A program made the position numbers and the translations under genes. A stretch of 64,000 nucleotides of DNA from Pegea sp. RAD2-039 (taxonomy: Eukaryota > Chordata > Thaliacea > Salpida > Salpidae), in assembly GCA_034620365.1 (NCBI GenBank), contig JAQGEQ010000329.1:1-64000 (forward strand), written 5' to 3'. Positions 1 to 13,150 of this stretch are shown piece after piece. The first letter of the stretch is position 1; the number at the start of each line of letters is the position of its first letter. The notes under the pieces were generated by a model. The model was not told the origin of the DNA, made no database searches, and saw only the letters and a list, made by a program, of their open reading frames with translations.

Positions 1-3000
1 AAGTTTCAGATAAATTGTTGATACTGTTCTTAAATATTATTTCACATATTTATTTATATTTATTTATATTAATATTTTATATCTAAATTTTATCCAATAA
101 AACTGGAAATTTTGTAAACAATTAAGACCCAATTTAGCTAGAATGTTACATATATAAACAACCTAAATCAAAAAGGTCTTTGGCACTATTAGATATCCAA
201 GAAGTAAAGGCTTTTGTGGTCAAATTATAAAAATATTCCAGCCTGATACGTTTGAATAATTTCTTATCAAGTTTGTATATTCAAAGTTATATATGAATTA
301 GAATATTAGATCAATTTGAACCAAATTCTTATTTTATCATACTTAAAAGCTAGTTAATTTAATTTGATTACAGTTAAATTATTTGAAATTGGAATTGTAT
401 TTTTAGGTTTGATTTAATTCAATTTCTTTCAGTCTTTAATATGATATTTTTATCACAATTATCATTTAAGTTATTTTAAGAACTTGCATAAGAATGAATT
501 GTGATATAATTGCCAATTTATGTTTGAATTTTTCAGTTGTTAAAAGATTTTTTAAATCAAATTGAAGTATTCAGTATACATAGTTTTTTATTCGGTTGAT
601 ATTTGTTGTAACCATTAACTTGTTATACTTCAACCATTAAAACTTTGATATAATTTAGTTAAAGGAAATACATTATTTAATATAAAATATTATTTAATAT
701 AAAATATCAAAATTATATAGTCATGACTTTTTTATACAGATAGATCTAAATATTTATGTGTGGTGTAGATAGTTTATAAGATTTTGTAATATTATAGTAT
801 AGTATAAATTATAACTTTATTATATATAAAAATGATAATTTTATAATATAGTTTAAATATTATATAGTTATGAAATCATGTACATAAGACTTATCTTTTG
901 ATAAACCTGAATAAAAAATTGTCAAAATATATCCAATTGTTAACAGAGAGTAATGTTGTGACTGAAAAATGTTTAAGTGTACGATGCCTAAAATCTAACT
1001 TGTTGAAAAATAAGTTTACAAACTTTGAGTTTCAAACAAACTGATTTGTTTTATCACATACCATGCTTTGCAATTTTAGTCAAATTTGCAAATTTTAAGA
1101 AATATTTTTTGTCTTCAATTTTACTTTGAGTTAATTGATAACATAAAGCTTCTTCGAATAATTTTCAAAAAATACAAAACAATCAATTGATTTCTTAGAT
1201 TTAGGTTTTACATTATTCAATCGTTTTCATCAAATTTCATTCTTTTTCATTATTAAAATAATATTTTTGTATAATAATAATGTATTTAACTATTTTACGA
1301 ATAAAAAATAGTATCAATGAATTTTTAAACTAGATGATAACTAAAAATTATTAAAATAATTTCCAGAAAATTATCCAACAGCTGATAGATAAAACAGTTT
1401 CTTTATCAAGTTTGTCTTTTAAAACTGATGTATTATTGACTAAGTCAATTTTACAAAGTAATTCGTATGTTTAGTATAAAAATACCTTTCAAATATTTCA
1501 TGTTAAAAGTTAAACTTAAAGTTTACTGCAACAAGATAATTTAGATCAGTAACAATTTTGTTAGATTTATTTATCGCTTCTAACCAAATAAGATTATCAA
1601 TGAAATAAGTATTATTCAAAAACAGTTTTTATTTCTAAGCTTTAAACTTCAAAATCTTGTTAAAATGTTTTATTCATATCTTAGCAGTTTTCCTTTAAGA
1701 AAACTTTAGGTTAAACTGAAGGCAATTTCTGCCTTTAAGAGTATTTTTGATTAAAAACTTTCCTTAGAAATTTTAAGAACTTTTAAAGTTATAGTTGACA
1801 AAAGTCTTGGAGTACCTGCACCCTGCTCTTAGTAAGGATTTTTATATTAACTCTTCTTTGCCTCTTCTTATTTGTAGAGTACCTATACATCTCGAGTTAT
1901 TGACGTTTAGTTAATGACGGTTAGCAACAAAAAAGGACAGTGATTGGTGATTTTTTATCGGCATTATTTTATAATGGCATCAATATATATATTTTAAATA
2001 GATATTTTAACAATTAGTAATATAATCTAATTAACAAATAAATGTGTTTGATATTATGTATAATGTATGATATACAATAGGTAAACATTGAGATGAAAAA
2101 TGATTTCTTATAATTATCAGGGTTAATTTCTAACAATTAAGAAAAAAGTGTTGTAGGACATTACCTTAATAACTTCAAAAGTGTTCAAGATATTCTTGTT
2201 AAACTTTACAATTACCATTTCAATTTTAATAGCTTTGATAAGGTTTTATTATTGGTAACAAGTTGCAAAATTTTCCCTGTTGCCCAAATATGGTAATATT
2301 TTCTTCAATTTATGATGTCATTCAAAAAAAGGATATTCATAAGAAAAAGTTTTTATATTGTTATGAGTTTTAAGTTTAGTGTTAGCTATGATGAGTTAGA
2401 TTATTTATTATGTAGATTTACTTACCATTTTTAAATTAAATAGGTTATAAGATGATTTCAAAATTGGTTGCTTTATATGTTATTATTTATTATTATGTTT
2501 TTAAGTTTAAGAAACCTATTTAAAAACATTTTTTTCATTAACTACAACTTTACAAGGATAAACTTGTTAGAAAGAAAAGGGTAGGATTTATTGGTTACAT
2601 TTTAGCAGGTAATTATTAGTTTAGGCCTAGAAACTAATTCTAAATACTAAATTTTAATCCATTGTAGTCATAAAAAAGTGTCAGTTGATTAAACTAATTT
2701 ACCAAACATAAAATAACTAATTGGAAAGATAGATAGAAACTATAGATCTCATATGAGATAAAAATTATTTGAACAAGTTAAATATTACTTATGCATGTTT
2801 TAAAATAACAAGTAAAAGAATAATAAATCAGACGAAGAGTATGTATTGATCTATAAAATCCTTTATAATATATTTAACATTTTATTATCATTTGTTTATA
2901 TAAATCAATTTTTCAATTGTACAATAGATAAGAGAATTTTTTTATCATATCAGTAAGAGTTTCTTATTTAAACTAATTATACCAAACATAGCTTTTATAA

Positions 3001-3070
3001 TTTTGCTGCTATCTCAAAATACTGTTTTTAGATTTTCTTGTCAAGTTATTTTTACAGTTTACTAAAGAAT

Positions 3071-3605
3071 ATGAAAAATATTTTCATTTTGGTTTTGGTT
3101 TTGACTTCTGCTTTAATCATCAATGAAGGTATGAATGTAAACTACATTTGTAGAAATAAATCTTGCAGGTAACAAATCTTTATTTCAGTTTCTTCATTGA
3201 AATGTTATACTTGTGAAGGAGACAGTTGTAAAAACATGGAAACTACTACTTGCTCAAGTACCCAGAATGTTTGTCTTACTGTATCTGGTAAATCAAACTA
3301 ACATTTTTTTGTAGTTATCCAAAACAGCATCTTCAACATGAAATATTTTCATAGTTAATGGTGTACCGAAAAAGAGATGTGCAATTAAAGATGAATGCGA
3401 CTACATACCTGAGATTGAAGGAGCTGTTGTTCAAAGCTGCTGTAGTTCAAGTATGATTTAAAAAAAAATCCTTGAAAATCTTACTCATTGATAATCATTA
3501 TCCTTATTTTCAGATTACTGTAACGGAAGTACTGGAGCCAAATCTAGTCTTCTTTTGATTGGATTGTCAGCATCTCTTGCTTATCTCTTCAGCAGCATGT
3601 TCTAG
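3071..3605 (+). CDS. GPI-anchored Ly6/uPAR (LU) domain protein, copy A
   Basis: Four exons (3071-3128, 3189-3287, 3355-3450, 3514-3605), all GT-AG and all joined in phase 1, give 114 residues. Exon 1 is a signal peptide (MKNIFILVLVL...). Exons 2-3 hold a cysteine-rich domain opening with LKCYTC and closing with SCCSSNYCN, the LU signature; ten cysteines are present. Exon 4 ends in a small-residue site (NGSTGAKSS) and a hydrophobic tail, as expected for a GPI attachment signal. LU proteins act at the cell surface as ligands, co-receptors or modulators; the partner cannot be read from sequence. Introns are 60-67 nt. Family assignment is secure; function is unknown. Confidence 0.88.
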
Positions 3606-3655
3606 ATTATTTAAAGATGCTTCTATTTAGATACTTCATGCTTTAATCATCAAAG

Positions 3656-3661
3656 AATAAA
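3656..3661 (+). promoter_or_regulatory. Polyadenylation signal, LU copy A
   Basis: AATAAA about 50 nt after the stop codon of copy A, conserved in copy B. Confidence 0.6.
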
Positions 3662-6600
3662 CTAGCTTAAGAGCAAAACTCTTCAAATGTATTTTTATCT
3701 GTGACTTCTTAAAGTTTTGTTATTTAAACTGTTAGAAAGATATCTAGATCACTTAATTTGTTTAGGATTGAAGTTTTGAAATTATCTGTTTAAACTGATG
3801 AAGATTTTAAAACTTTTTTTGACTTCATCACTGAAGGTAAAAACAATTCTAGAAAAAGTTTCAGATAAATTGTTGATACTGTTCTTAAATATTATTTTAC
3901 ATATTTATTTATACTTATTTATATTTATTTATATTAATATTTTATATCCAAATTTTATCCAATAAAACTGGAAATTTTGTAAACAATTAAGACCCAATTT
4001 AGCTAGATTGTTACATATATAAACAACCTAAATCAAAAAGGTCTTTGGCACTATTAGATATCCAAGAAGTAAAAGCTTTTGTGGTCAAATTATAAAAATA
4101 TTCCAGCCTGAAACGTTTGAATAATTTCTTATCAAGTTTGTATATTCAAAGTTGTATATGAATTAGAATATTAGATCAATTGAACCAAATTCTTATTTTA
4201 TCATACTTAAAAGCTAGTTAATTTAATTTGATTACAGTTAAATTATTTGAAATTGGAATTGTATTTTTAGGTTTGATTTAATTCAATTTTTTTCAGTCTT
4301 TAATATGATATTTTTGTCACAATTATCATTTAAGTTATTTTAAGAACTTGCATAAGAATGAATTGTGATATAACTGCCAATTTATGTTTGAATTTTTCAG
4401 TTGTTAAAACATTTTTTAAATCAAATTGAAGTATTCAGTATACATAGTTTTTTATTCGGTTGATATTTGTTGTAACTATTAACTTGTTATACTTCAACCA
4501 TTAAAACTTTGATATAATTTAGTTAAAGGAAATACATTATTTAATATAAAATATTATTTATATTATATAAAATATCAAAATTATATAGTCATAACTTTTT
4601 TATACAGATAGATCTAAATATTTATGTGTGGTGTAGATAGTTTATAAGATTTTGTAATATTATAGTATAGTATAAATTATAACTTTATTATATAATAAAA
4701 ATGATAATTTTATACTATAGTTTAAATATTATATAGTTATGAAATCATGTACATAAGACTTATCTTTTGATAAACCTGAATAAAAAATTGTCAAAATATA
4801 TCCAATTGTTAACAGAGAGTAATGTTGTGACTGAAAAATGTTTAAGTGTACGATGCCTAAAATCTAACTTGTTGAAAAATAAGTTTACAAACTTTGAGTT
4901 TCAAACAAACTGATTTGTTTTATCACATACCATGCTTTGCAATTTTAGTCAAATTTTGCAAATTTTAAGAAATATTTTTTGTCTTCAATTTTACTTTGAG
5001 TTAATTAATAACATAAAGCTTCTTCGAATAATTTTCAAAGACTACAAAACATTCAATTGATTTCTTAGATTTAGGTTTTAGATTAATCAATCGTTTTCAT
5101 CAAATTTCATTCTTTTTCATTATTAAAATACTATTTTTGTATAATAATAATGTATTTAACTATTTTACGAATTAAAAATAGTATCAATGAATTTTTAAAC
5201 TAGATGATAACTAAAAATTATTAAAATAATTTCCAGAAAATTATCCAACAGCTGATAGATAAAACAGTTTCTTCATCAAGTTTGTCTTTTAAAACTGATG
5301 TATTATTGACTAAGTCAATTTTACAAAGTAATTCGTATGTTTAGTATAAAAATACCTTTCAAATATTTCATGTTAAAAGTTAAACTTAAAGTTTATTGCA
5401 ACAAGATAATTTAGATCAGTAACAATTTTGTTAGATTTATTTATCGCTTCAAACCAAATAAGATTATCAATGAAATAAGTATTATTCAAAAACAGTTTTT
5501 ATTTCTAAGCTTTAAACTTCAAAATCTTGTTAAAATGTTTTATTCATATCTTAGCAGTTTTCCTTTAAGAAAACTTTAGGTTAAACTGAAGCCAATTTCT
5601 GCTATTAAGAGTATTTTTGATTAAAAACTTTCCTTAGAGATTTTAAGAACTTTTAAAGTTATAGTTAACAAAAGTATTGGAGTACCTGCACCCTGCTCTT
5701 AGTAAGGATTTTTATATTAACTCTTCTTTGCCTCTTCTTATTTGTAGAGTACCTATACATCTCGAGTTATTGACGTTTAGTTAATGACGGTTAGCAACAA
5801 AAAAGGACAGTGATTGGTGATTTTTTATCTGCATTATTTTATAATGACATCAATATATATATTTTAAATAGATATTTTAACAATTAGTAATATAATCTAA
5901 TTAACAAATAAATGTGTTTGATATTATGTATAATGTATGATATACAATAGGTAAACATTGAGATGAAAAATGATTTCTTATAATTATCAGGGTTAGTTTC
6001 TAACAATTAAGAAAAAAGTGTTGTAGGACATTACCTTAATAACTTCAAAAGTGTTCAAGATATTCTTGTTAAACTTTACAATTACCATTTCAATTTTAAT
6101 AGCTTTGATAAGGTTTTATTATTGGTAACAAGTTGCAAAATTTTCCCTGTTGCCCAAATATGGTAATATTTTCTTCAATTTATGATGTCATTCAAAAAAA
6201 GGATATTCATAAGAAAAAGTTTTTACATTGTAATGAGTTTTAAGTTTAGTGTTAGCTATGATGAGTTAGATTATTTATTATGTAGATTTACTTACCATTT
6301 TTAAATTAAATAGGTTATAAGATGATTTCAAAATTGGTTGCTTTATATGTTATTATTTATTATAATGTTTTTCAGTTTAAGAAACCTATTTAAAAACTTT
6401 TTTTTCATTAACTACAACTTTACAAGGATAAACTTGTTAGAAAGAAAAGGGTAGGATTTATTGGTTACATTTTAGCAGGTAATAATTAGTTTAGGCCTAG
6501 AAACTAATTCTAAATACTAAATTTTAATCCATTGTAGTCATAAAAAAGTGTCAGTTGATTAAACTAATTTACCAAACATAAAATAACTAATTGGAAAGAT

Positions 6601-6941
6601 AGATAGAAACTATAGATCTCATATGAGATAAAAATTATTTGAACAAGTTAAATATTACTTATGCATGTTTTAAAATAACAAGTAAAAGAATAATAAATTC
6701 AGACGAAGAGTATGTATTGATCTATAAAATCCTTTATAATATATTTAACATTTTATTATCATTTGTTTATATAGATCAAATTTTCAATTGTACAATAGAT
6801 AAGAGAATTTTTTTATCATATCAGTAAGAGCTTCTTTTTTAAACTAATTATACCAAACATAGCTTTTATAATTTTGCTGCTATCTCAAAATACTGTTTTT
6901 AGATTTTCTTGTCAAGTTATTTTTACAGTTTACTAAAGAAT

Positions 6942-7466
6942 ATGAAAAATTTTTTCATTTTGGTTTTGACTTCTGCTTTAATCATCAATGAAGGTATGAA
7001 TGTAAACTACATTTGTAGAAATAAATCTTGCAGGTAACAAATCTTTATTTCAGTTTCTTCATTGAAATGTTATACTTGTGAAGGAGACAGTTGTAAAAAC
7101 ATGGAAACTACTACTTGCTCAAGCAACCAGAATGTTTGTTTTACTGTATCTGGTAAATCAAACTAACATTTTTTTGTAGTTATCCAAAACAGCATCTTCA
7201 ACATGAAATATTTTCATAGTTAATGGTGTACCGAAAAAGAGATGTGCAATTAAAGATGAATGCGACTACATACCTGAGATTGAAGGAGTTAGTCAAAGCT
7301 GCTGTAGTTCAAGTAAGATATAAAAAAAATCCTTGAAAATCTTACTCATTGATAATCATTATCCTTATTTTCAGATTACTGTAACGGAAGTACTGGAGCC
7401 AAATCTAGTCTTCTTTTGATTGGATTGTCAGCATCTCTTGCTTATCTCTTCAGCAGCATGTTCTAG
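6942..7466 (+). CDS. GPI-anchored Ly6/uPAR (LU) domain protein, copy B
   Basis: Four phase-1 exons (6942-6993, 7054-7152, 7220-7312, 7375-7466) encode 111 residues. Almost identical to copy A; it differs by a two-codon-shorter signal peptide (MKNFFILVLTS...), a one-codon deletion in exon 3 (EGVSQSCC against EGAVVQSCC) and single substitutions. All ten cysteines, the CCSSNYCN closing motif and the GPI-type tail are kept, so the copy looks functional. AATAAA follows at 7517. Confidence 0.88.
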
Positions 7467-7516
7467 ATTATTTAAAGATGCTTCTATTTAGATACTTCAT
7501 GCTTTAATCATCAAAG

Positions 7517-7522
7517 AATAAA
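7517..7522 (+). promoter_or_regulatory. Polyadenylation signal, LU copy B
   Basis: AATAAA about 50 nt past the stop codon, same position as in copy A. Confidence 0.6.
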
Positions 7523-7717
7523 CTAGCTTAAGAGCAAAACTCATCAAATGTATTTTTATCTGTGACTTCTTAAAGTTTTGTTATTTAAACTGTTAGAAAG
7601 ATATCTAGATCACTTAATTTGTTTAGGATTGAAGTTTTGAAATTATCTGTTTAAACTGATGAAGATTTTAAAACTTTTTTTGACTTCATCACTGAAGGTA
7701 AAAACAATTCTAGAAAA

Positions 7718-9585
7718 AGTTTCAGATAAATTGTTGATACTGTTCTTAAATATTATTTTACATATTTATTTATACTTATTTATATTTATTTATATTAATA
7801 TTTTATATCCAAATTTTATCCAATAAAACTGGAAATTTTGTAAACAATTAAGACCCAATTTAGCTAGATTGTTACATATATAAACAACCTAAATCAAAAA
7901 GGTCTTTGGCACTATTAGATATCCAAGAAGTAAAAGCTTTTGTGGTCAAATTATAAAAATATTCCAGCCTGAAACGTTTGAATAATTTCTTATCAAGTTT
8001 GTATATTCAAAGTTGTATATGAATTAGAATATTAGATCAATTGAACCAAATTCTTATTTTATCATACTTAAAAGCTAGTTAATTTAATTTGATTACAGTT
8101 AAATTATTTGAAATTGGAATTGTATTTTTAGGTTTGATTTAATTCAATTTCTTTCAGTCTTTAATATGATATTTTTATCACAATTATCATTTAAGTTATT
8201 TTAAGAACTTGCATAAGAATGAATTGTGATATAACTGCCAATTTATGTTTGAATTTTTCAGTTGTTAAAACATTTTTTAAATCAAATTGAAGTATTCAGT
8301 ATACATAGTTTTTTATTCGGTTGATATTTGTTGTAACTATTAACTTGTTATACTTCAACCATTAAAACTTTGATATAATTTAGTTAAAGGAAATACATTA
8401 TTTAATATAAAATATTATTTATATTATATAAAATATCAAAATTATATAGTCATAACTTTTTTATACAGATAGATCTAAATATTTATGTGTGGTGTAGATA
8501 GTTTATAAGATTTTGTAATATTATAGTATAGTATAAATTATAACTTTATTATATAATAAAAATGATAATTTTATAATATAGTATAAATATTATATATAGT
8601 TATGAAATCATGTACATAAGACTTATCTTTTGATAAACCTGAATAAAAAATTGTCAAAATATATCCAATTGTTAACAGAGAGTAATGTTGTGACTGAAAA
8701 ATGTTTAAGTGTACGATGCCTAAAATCTAACTTGTTGAAAAATAAGTTTACAAACTTTGAGTTTCAAATAAACTGATTTGTTTTATCACATACCATGCTT
8801 TGCAATTTTAGTCAATTTTGCAAATTTCAAGAAATATTTTTTGTCTTCAATTTTACGTTGAGTTAATTGATAACATAAAGCTTCTTCAAAATATTTTCAA
8901 AAAATACAAAACAATCAATTGATTTCTTAGATTTAGGTTTTAAATTATTCAATCGTTTTCATCAAACTTCATTCTTTTTCATTATTAAAATAATATTTTT
9001 GTATAATAATAACGTATTTAACTATTTTACGAATTAAAAATAGTATCAATAAATTTTTAAACTAGATGATAACTAAAAATTATTAAAATAATTTCCAGAA
9101 AATTATCCAACAGCTGATAGATAAAACAGTTTCTTTATCAAGTTTGTCTTTTAAAACTGATGTATTATTGACTAAGTCAATTTTACAAAGTAATTCGTAT
9201 GTTTAGTATAAAAATACTTTTCAAATATTTCATGTTAAAAGTTAAACTTAAAGTTTATTGCAACAAGATAATTTAGATCAGTAACAATTTTGTTAGATTT
9301 ATTTATCGCTTCTAACCAAATAAGATTATCAATGAAATAAGTATTATTCAAAAACAGTTTTTATTTCTAAACTTTAAACTTCAAAAACTTGTTAAAAAAT
9401 TTTATTCATATCTTAGCAGTTTTCCTTTAAGAAAACTTCAGGTTAAACTGAAGGCAATTTCTGCCTTTAAGAGTAATTTTGATTAAAAACTTTCCTTAGA
9501 GATTTTAAGAACTTTTAAAGTTATAGTTGACAAAAGTATTGAAGTACCTGCACCCTGCTCTTAGTAAGGATTTTTATATTAACTC
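7718..9585 (+). repeat. Tandem LU-gene unit, copy C, left part
   Basis: Third unit, collinear with copies A and B up to AACTCTTC near 9580, where it diverges. It carries the same 130-bp element near 8610-8760. Homology to the units resumes at about 12165. Confidence 0.92.
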
Positions 9586-12164
9586 TTCGTCGCCTCATCC
9601 TGTTTGACAGGTTTCTTTGTAGAGTCATCTAGTTCGTCCATTGATTTAGGCAAGCTAGAAATTTTTTGTTGATTTTGGCAACATCGTTGCCAATTTCAGA
9701 TTTAAATTTAGCCAATTCAGCTGATATAGATTTGCTGATTATAGGTTTGAATTAGAGGAAGTAGATGGTATGTCATTGGTTCTTCATTTAATGCAAAACC
9801 ATCTAAATCCCATTTGCTTCATTTGGTTGTTATTAAATAGTTTATAATTTTTTTTGCTCACATCACTACAGGTGAGATGAAATCAGCAGGTATTTATTAG
9901 ATTCCATTACCGGATCTTCACCAGAGCAAATTTTATTGCAGGACTGGCAATTGCCATTGCAAGCTTGTTTTGTTCTCGTTAAAATAGCTGGGTATGCAGA
10001 TCTCTCAGTTGTCTCAATTCGCAGAGAATCATGCAGCGTGAAGAAGAATCAACTTTTCATCAAAATAATTTATGAACTGAGTCAGAGTTGACAATTTAAG
10101 TAAAAGAAGAAAAGGTGGATGATAAGTTTTCCACGATTACTAAAAGACTTAATTTATCACATCTCAGTAAAGCTGCACTTAGGTGTATGTTTTGAGTGAA
10201 TGTATGGCTCATTTTGTGGTGAAAGTATCATTCAAAAGACCAAACAACTGTGATTATAAACCCTTTCTTCTGTCCTTCTTTATAAATCTATTGTACTACT
10301 TTGTTCCCGCGAAGTTTTTATGCTAAAAGCTCTGACAATTTAACTAAATTGTACGATAAAAGAAAATAAAGAAAGAATAAAGTTGAATAGAAAATTAGTC
10401 AAAAAACTTGGATAGTAAGACAATAAAGTATAAGCTGATTAATGATGTACATTCTTGAATGTCTAACAGACAAGAGTCTTAAGTAAGAGATGAAAAGAAC
10501 TTTTGACAATAGTTGGTACATTTTCAAGATCAAAACGTTTAAATCATCGTAAATATTAAAAAAAATAATTTCAAAAGATTTTAGATTGTTTTCATAACTG
10601 TTTAAATTTTCAAATTCTGTTTTTTTAAATAATTAAAAACATTTACATTGTACAAATATTTTTTAAATGTCTAAGATTGATTATATTATTTTTATTTTAG
10701 TAGCTTTTTGAATGTGGTTCAATTTGTTATTTTTATTTAAAAATTCACATACAATACATTAAAAAAGTTGCTTTCAATATTTTATTATTATATTAAAGTT
10801 ATTTAACTTTATATTCATTTCTCACTCTGCTTTTAGTGTAACAAGTAACTTTAAAGACTTACAACACTACATTATCACTATTTATAGATTTATTTATGAT
10901 ATTTTATCATAGATAATGGTAATGTATAAACTTTGAAAATGCTTATTTTTAAAAAGCTTCTTCTATTCTTTTTGTAAAGAATGGTAAACTATAGTTAGTT
11001 TGGTTTGCTTTGGTTTCAAGTTTATCCAGTGAGTTACAAACATGCTAAACACACTCTTATCTCTTTAAACTTATTTTTACTTGAAAGTAAAGCCATGAAC
11101 TCAGCTAAATCATCTAAAACTGAGTTATTTTGAGTTACTTTTCAACTAAATGTTTTTTGCTATTTTGTCAAACAATATTTAATTTGTTGTGTTACACTAA
11201 TTATTTTATAAAATATGATTACAAAAATATTTTACATGTCACAAGTCAGAGGGTAGATTTAAAATCCAACCTAATCACAAATCTAATTAAAATCAAGTTG
11301 TCAGTAAATAAAACAATTAGATTGAAATAACTTATAAAATTGTATCAAAAACAATTTAACAAAAATTAAATAAGAAATTGACTTCAAAAGTTTTGAATTT
11401 TAATCAAACTTAAGATTATAGTATGTAGTTTAAAACACTGTGTAGTTAAAAAACTGACTGTGCATTTAAAGGTTCATTTAGATTCTAATCACAGTGGTTA
11501 AATAATAATAAATAGACCAATAATCAGGTTAAAACTTGATTTATTCAATTCTTAATTAAAATTTTCAGTCGTAAGAACTAATAAGAAAACTCTGCGTGGG
11601 CATTGTAAATTTTAGTCCAAGTTTGTAACTGTAAAGTCATATGATTAATTTATAAAATTGGATAAAATGATTAAACTTATTTTAAACTGTATTAAAACAC
11701 ACAAATAAGTAAAGTTGTTTAAACTCTTTCAGAAACTAATACAAATATTTGCATGCAATATTTTGCGAATCTAAAATATCAGCTATACAATTTTGGTGAG
11801 TTCATTTTATAGTGCTAGCAAGTTTTCATGGCTTAACCACTCATTTCCGTTCTCAGTTACATTTCTATTGTTTTCAGTAGCAGTATCTGAGTTGGTTTGA
11901 GCTTTATAACAGCAGTTAAGCGCCAACACAGCTAAAATAAGAGCTAATATTGAAGCTTCACATTTGTCTTAACGGTTTTCAATAGATTTAGTAGCTTGAG
12001 TCATTTTAAAATCAGCCACAGGAAGGTCTTGAACAAATTGTTAATGTAATTAAATATCAAATGAAAAGTTTTATATTGTAAATTTTAGAATGGTACATAG
12101 AATAACTAATTATTATCAATATTTTACTTAGATTTATGAGATTAGTGATTGTTAAAGAGAAAGG
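9586..12164. mobile_element. Unit-C-specific segment with LINE ORF1-like debris
   Basis: About 2.6 kb stands where copies A and B have about 0.77 kb. On the minus strand, 9600-9760 reads in two overlapping frames as a helical, charged stretch (ISAELAKFKSEIGNDVAKIN, then SLPKSMDELDDSTKK), and 9900-9990 gives a short cysteine cluster (CNGNCQSCNKIC). This composition resembles the coiled coil and zinc-finger region of some LINE first ORFs, but stops and frameshifts are present and there is no decisive motif. Flanking bases in A and B (TTGTAGAGT) can be aligned, so A and B may be deletion derivatives rather than C an insertion. From 10330 to 12164 I see only AT-rich sequence. Confidence 0.4.
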
Positions 12165-13150
12165 TAATTATTAGTTTAGGCCTAGAAACTAATTCTAAAT
12201 ACTAAATTTTATTTTTAACCCATTGTAGTCATAAAAAAGTGTCAGTTGATTAAACTAATTTACCAAACATAAAATAACTAATTGGAAAGATAGATAGAAA
12301 CTATAGATCTCATATGAGATAAAAATTGTTCCTTAACAAGAAAAAACTGTTTGCTTGTAGAGCTAAGTTTGGTCAATGGAATTATTTGAATTATTCTTAA
12401 TCAATGTTTTCATAATTATAATTCTTTTGAAAAAAATTATTTGAACAAGTTAAATATTACTTATGCATGTTTTAAAATAACAAGTAAAAGAATAATAAAT
12501 TCAGATAAAGAGTATGTATTGATCTATAAAATCCTTTATAATATTGAGAATAAAAAACTTTACTATTTTTAGATTTTCTTGTCAAGTTATTTTTACAGTT
12601 TACTAAAGAATATGAAAAATATTTTCATTTTGGTTTTGACTTCTGCTTTAATCATCAATGAAGGTATGAATGTAAACTACGTTTGTAGAAATAAATCTTG
12701 CAGGTAACAAATCTTTATTTCAGTTTCTTCATTGAAATGTTATACTTGTGAAGGAGACAGTTGTAAAAACATGAAAATCACTACTTGCTCAAGCAACCAG
12801 AATCTTTGTCTTGCTAGATCTGGTAAATCAAACTAACATTTTTTGTAGTTATCCAAAACAGCATCTTCAACATCAAATATTTTCATAGTTAATGGTGTAC
12901 CGACAAAGAGATGTGCAACTAAAGATGATTGCAACAGTACACCTAAGGTTTCAGGAGCTGTTAGTCAAAACTGCTGTAGTTCAAGTAAGATTTAAAAAAA
13001 TCCTTGAAAATCTTACTCATTGATAATCATTATCCTTATTTTCAGATTACTGTAACGGAAGTACTGGAGCCAAATCTAGTCTTCTTTTGATTGGATTGTC
13101 AGCATCTCTTGCTTATCTCATCAGCAGCATGTTCTAGATTATCTGAAAAT
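12165..13150 (+). repeat. Tandem LU-gene unit, copy C, right part
   Basis: Homology to copies A and B resumes at TAATTATTAGTTTAGGCC and runs through the LU gene, ending just after the stop codon. It contains an insertion of about 105 bp (about 12329-12433) and a deletion of about 160 bp before the gene relative to A and B. Confidence 0.9.
12612..13137 (+). CDS. GPI-anchored Ly6/uPAR (LU) domain protein, copy C
   Basis: Four phase-1 exons (12612-12663, 12724-12822, 12889-12984, 13046-13137) encode 112 residues. The signal peptide matches copy B apart from one residue. Exons 2-3 are more diverged than between A and B: replacements cluster in the presumed loops (KNMKITTC; DDCNSTPKVSG against DECDYIPEIEG), while cysteines and the CCSSNYCN motif are unchanged. 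Exon 4 is nearly identical to A and B (one change, LIS for LFS near the end). Loop-focused change with a fixed scaffold fits diversification of the binding surface, which is inference only. Confidence 0.87.

Larger units (their letters stand above)
1..3855 (+). repeat. Tandem LU-gene unit, copy A (start lies left of window)
   Basis: The first bases of the window recur nearly unchanged at about 3856 and again at about 7718, so the region is a direct tandem repeat with a period near 3.86 kb. The unit holds about 3.07 kb of AT-rich non-coding DNA (a TTTA-rich stretch near its start, the 130-bp element also found inverted near 21 kb) followed by one four-exon LU gene and its 3' flank. Copies differ by scattered substitutions and small indels only, so duplication or homogenisation is recent. 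The window opens just downstream of where a previous gene copy would end, so the array probably continues to the left. Confidence 0.93.
3856..7717 (+). repeat. Tandem LU-gene unit, copy B
   Basis: Second full 3.86-kb unit, collinear with copy A from the opening AAGTTTCAGATAAATTG motif to the 3' flank of the LU gene. Differences from copy A are isolated substitutions and short indels. A 62-codon open frame at 6639-6827 is broken by a 1-nt difference in copy A near 2828, so the upstream part of the unit is probably not coding. Confidence 0.95.

Noticed and set aside
6639-6827. 62-codon frame upstream of LU copy B
   Set aside because: The near-identical copy A sequence has a 1-nt difference that breaks the frame, there is no ATG start, and composition is AT-rich chance.
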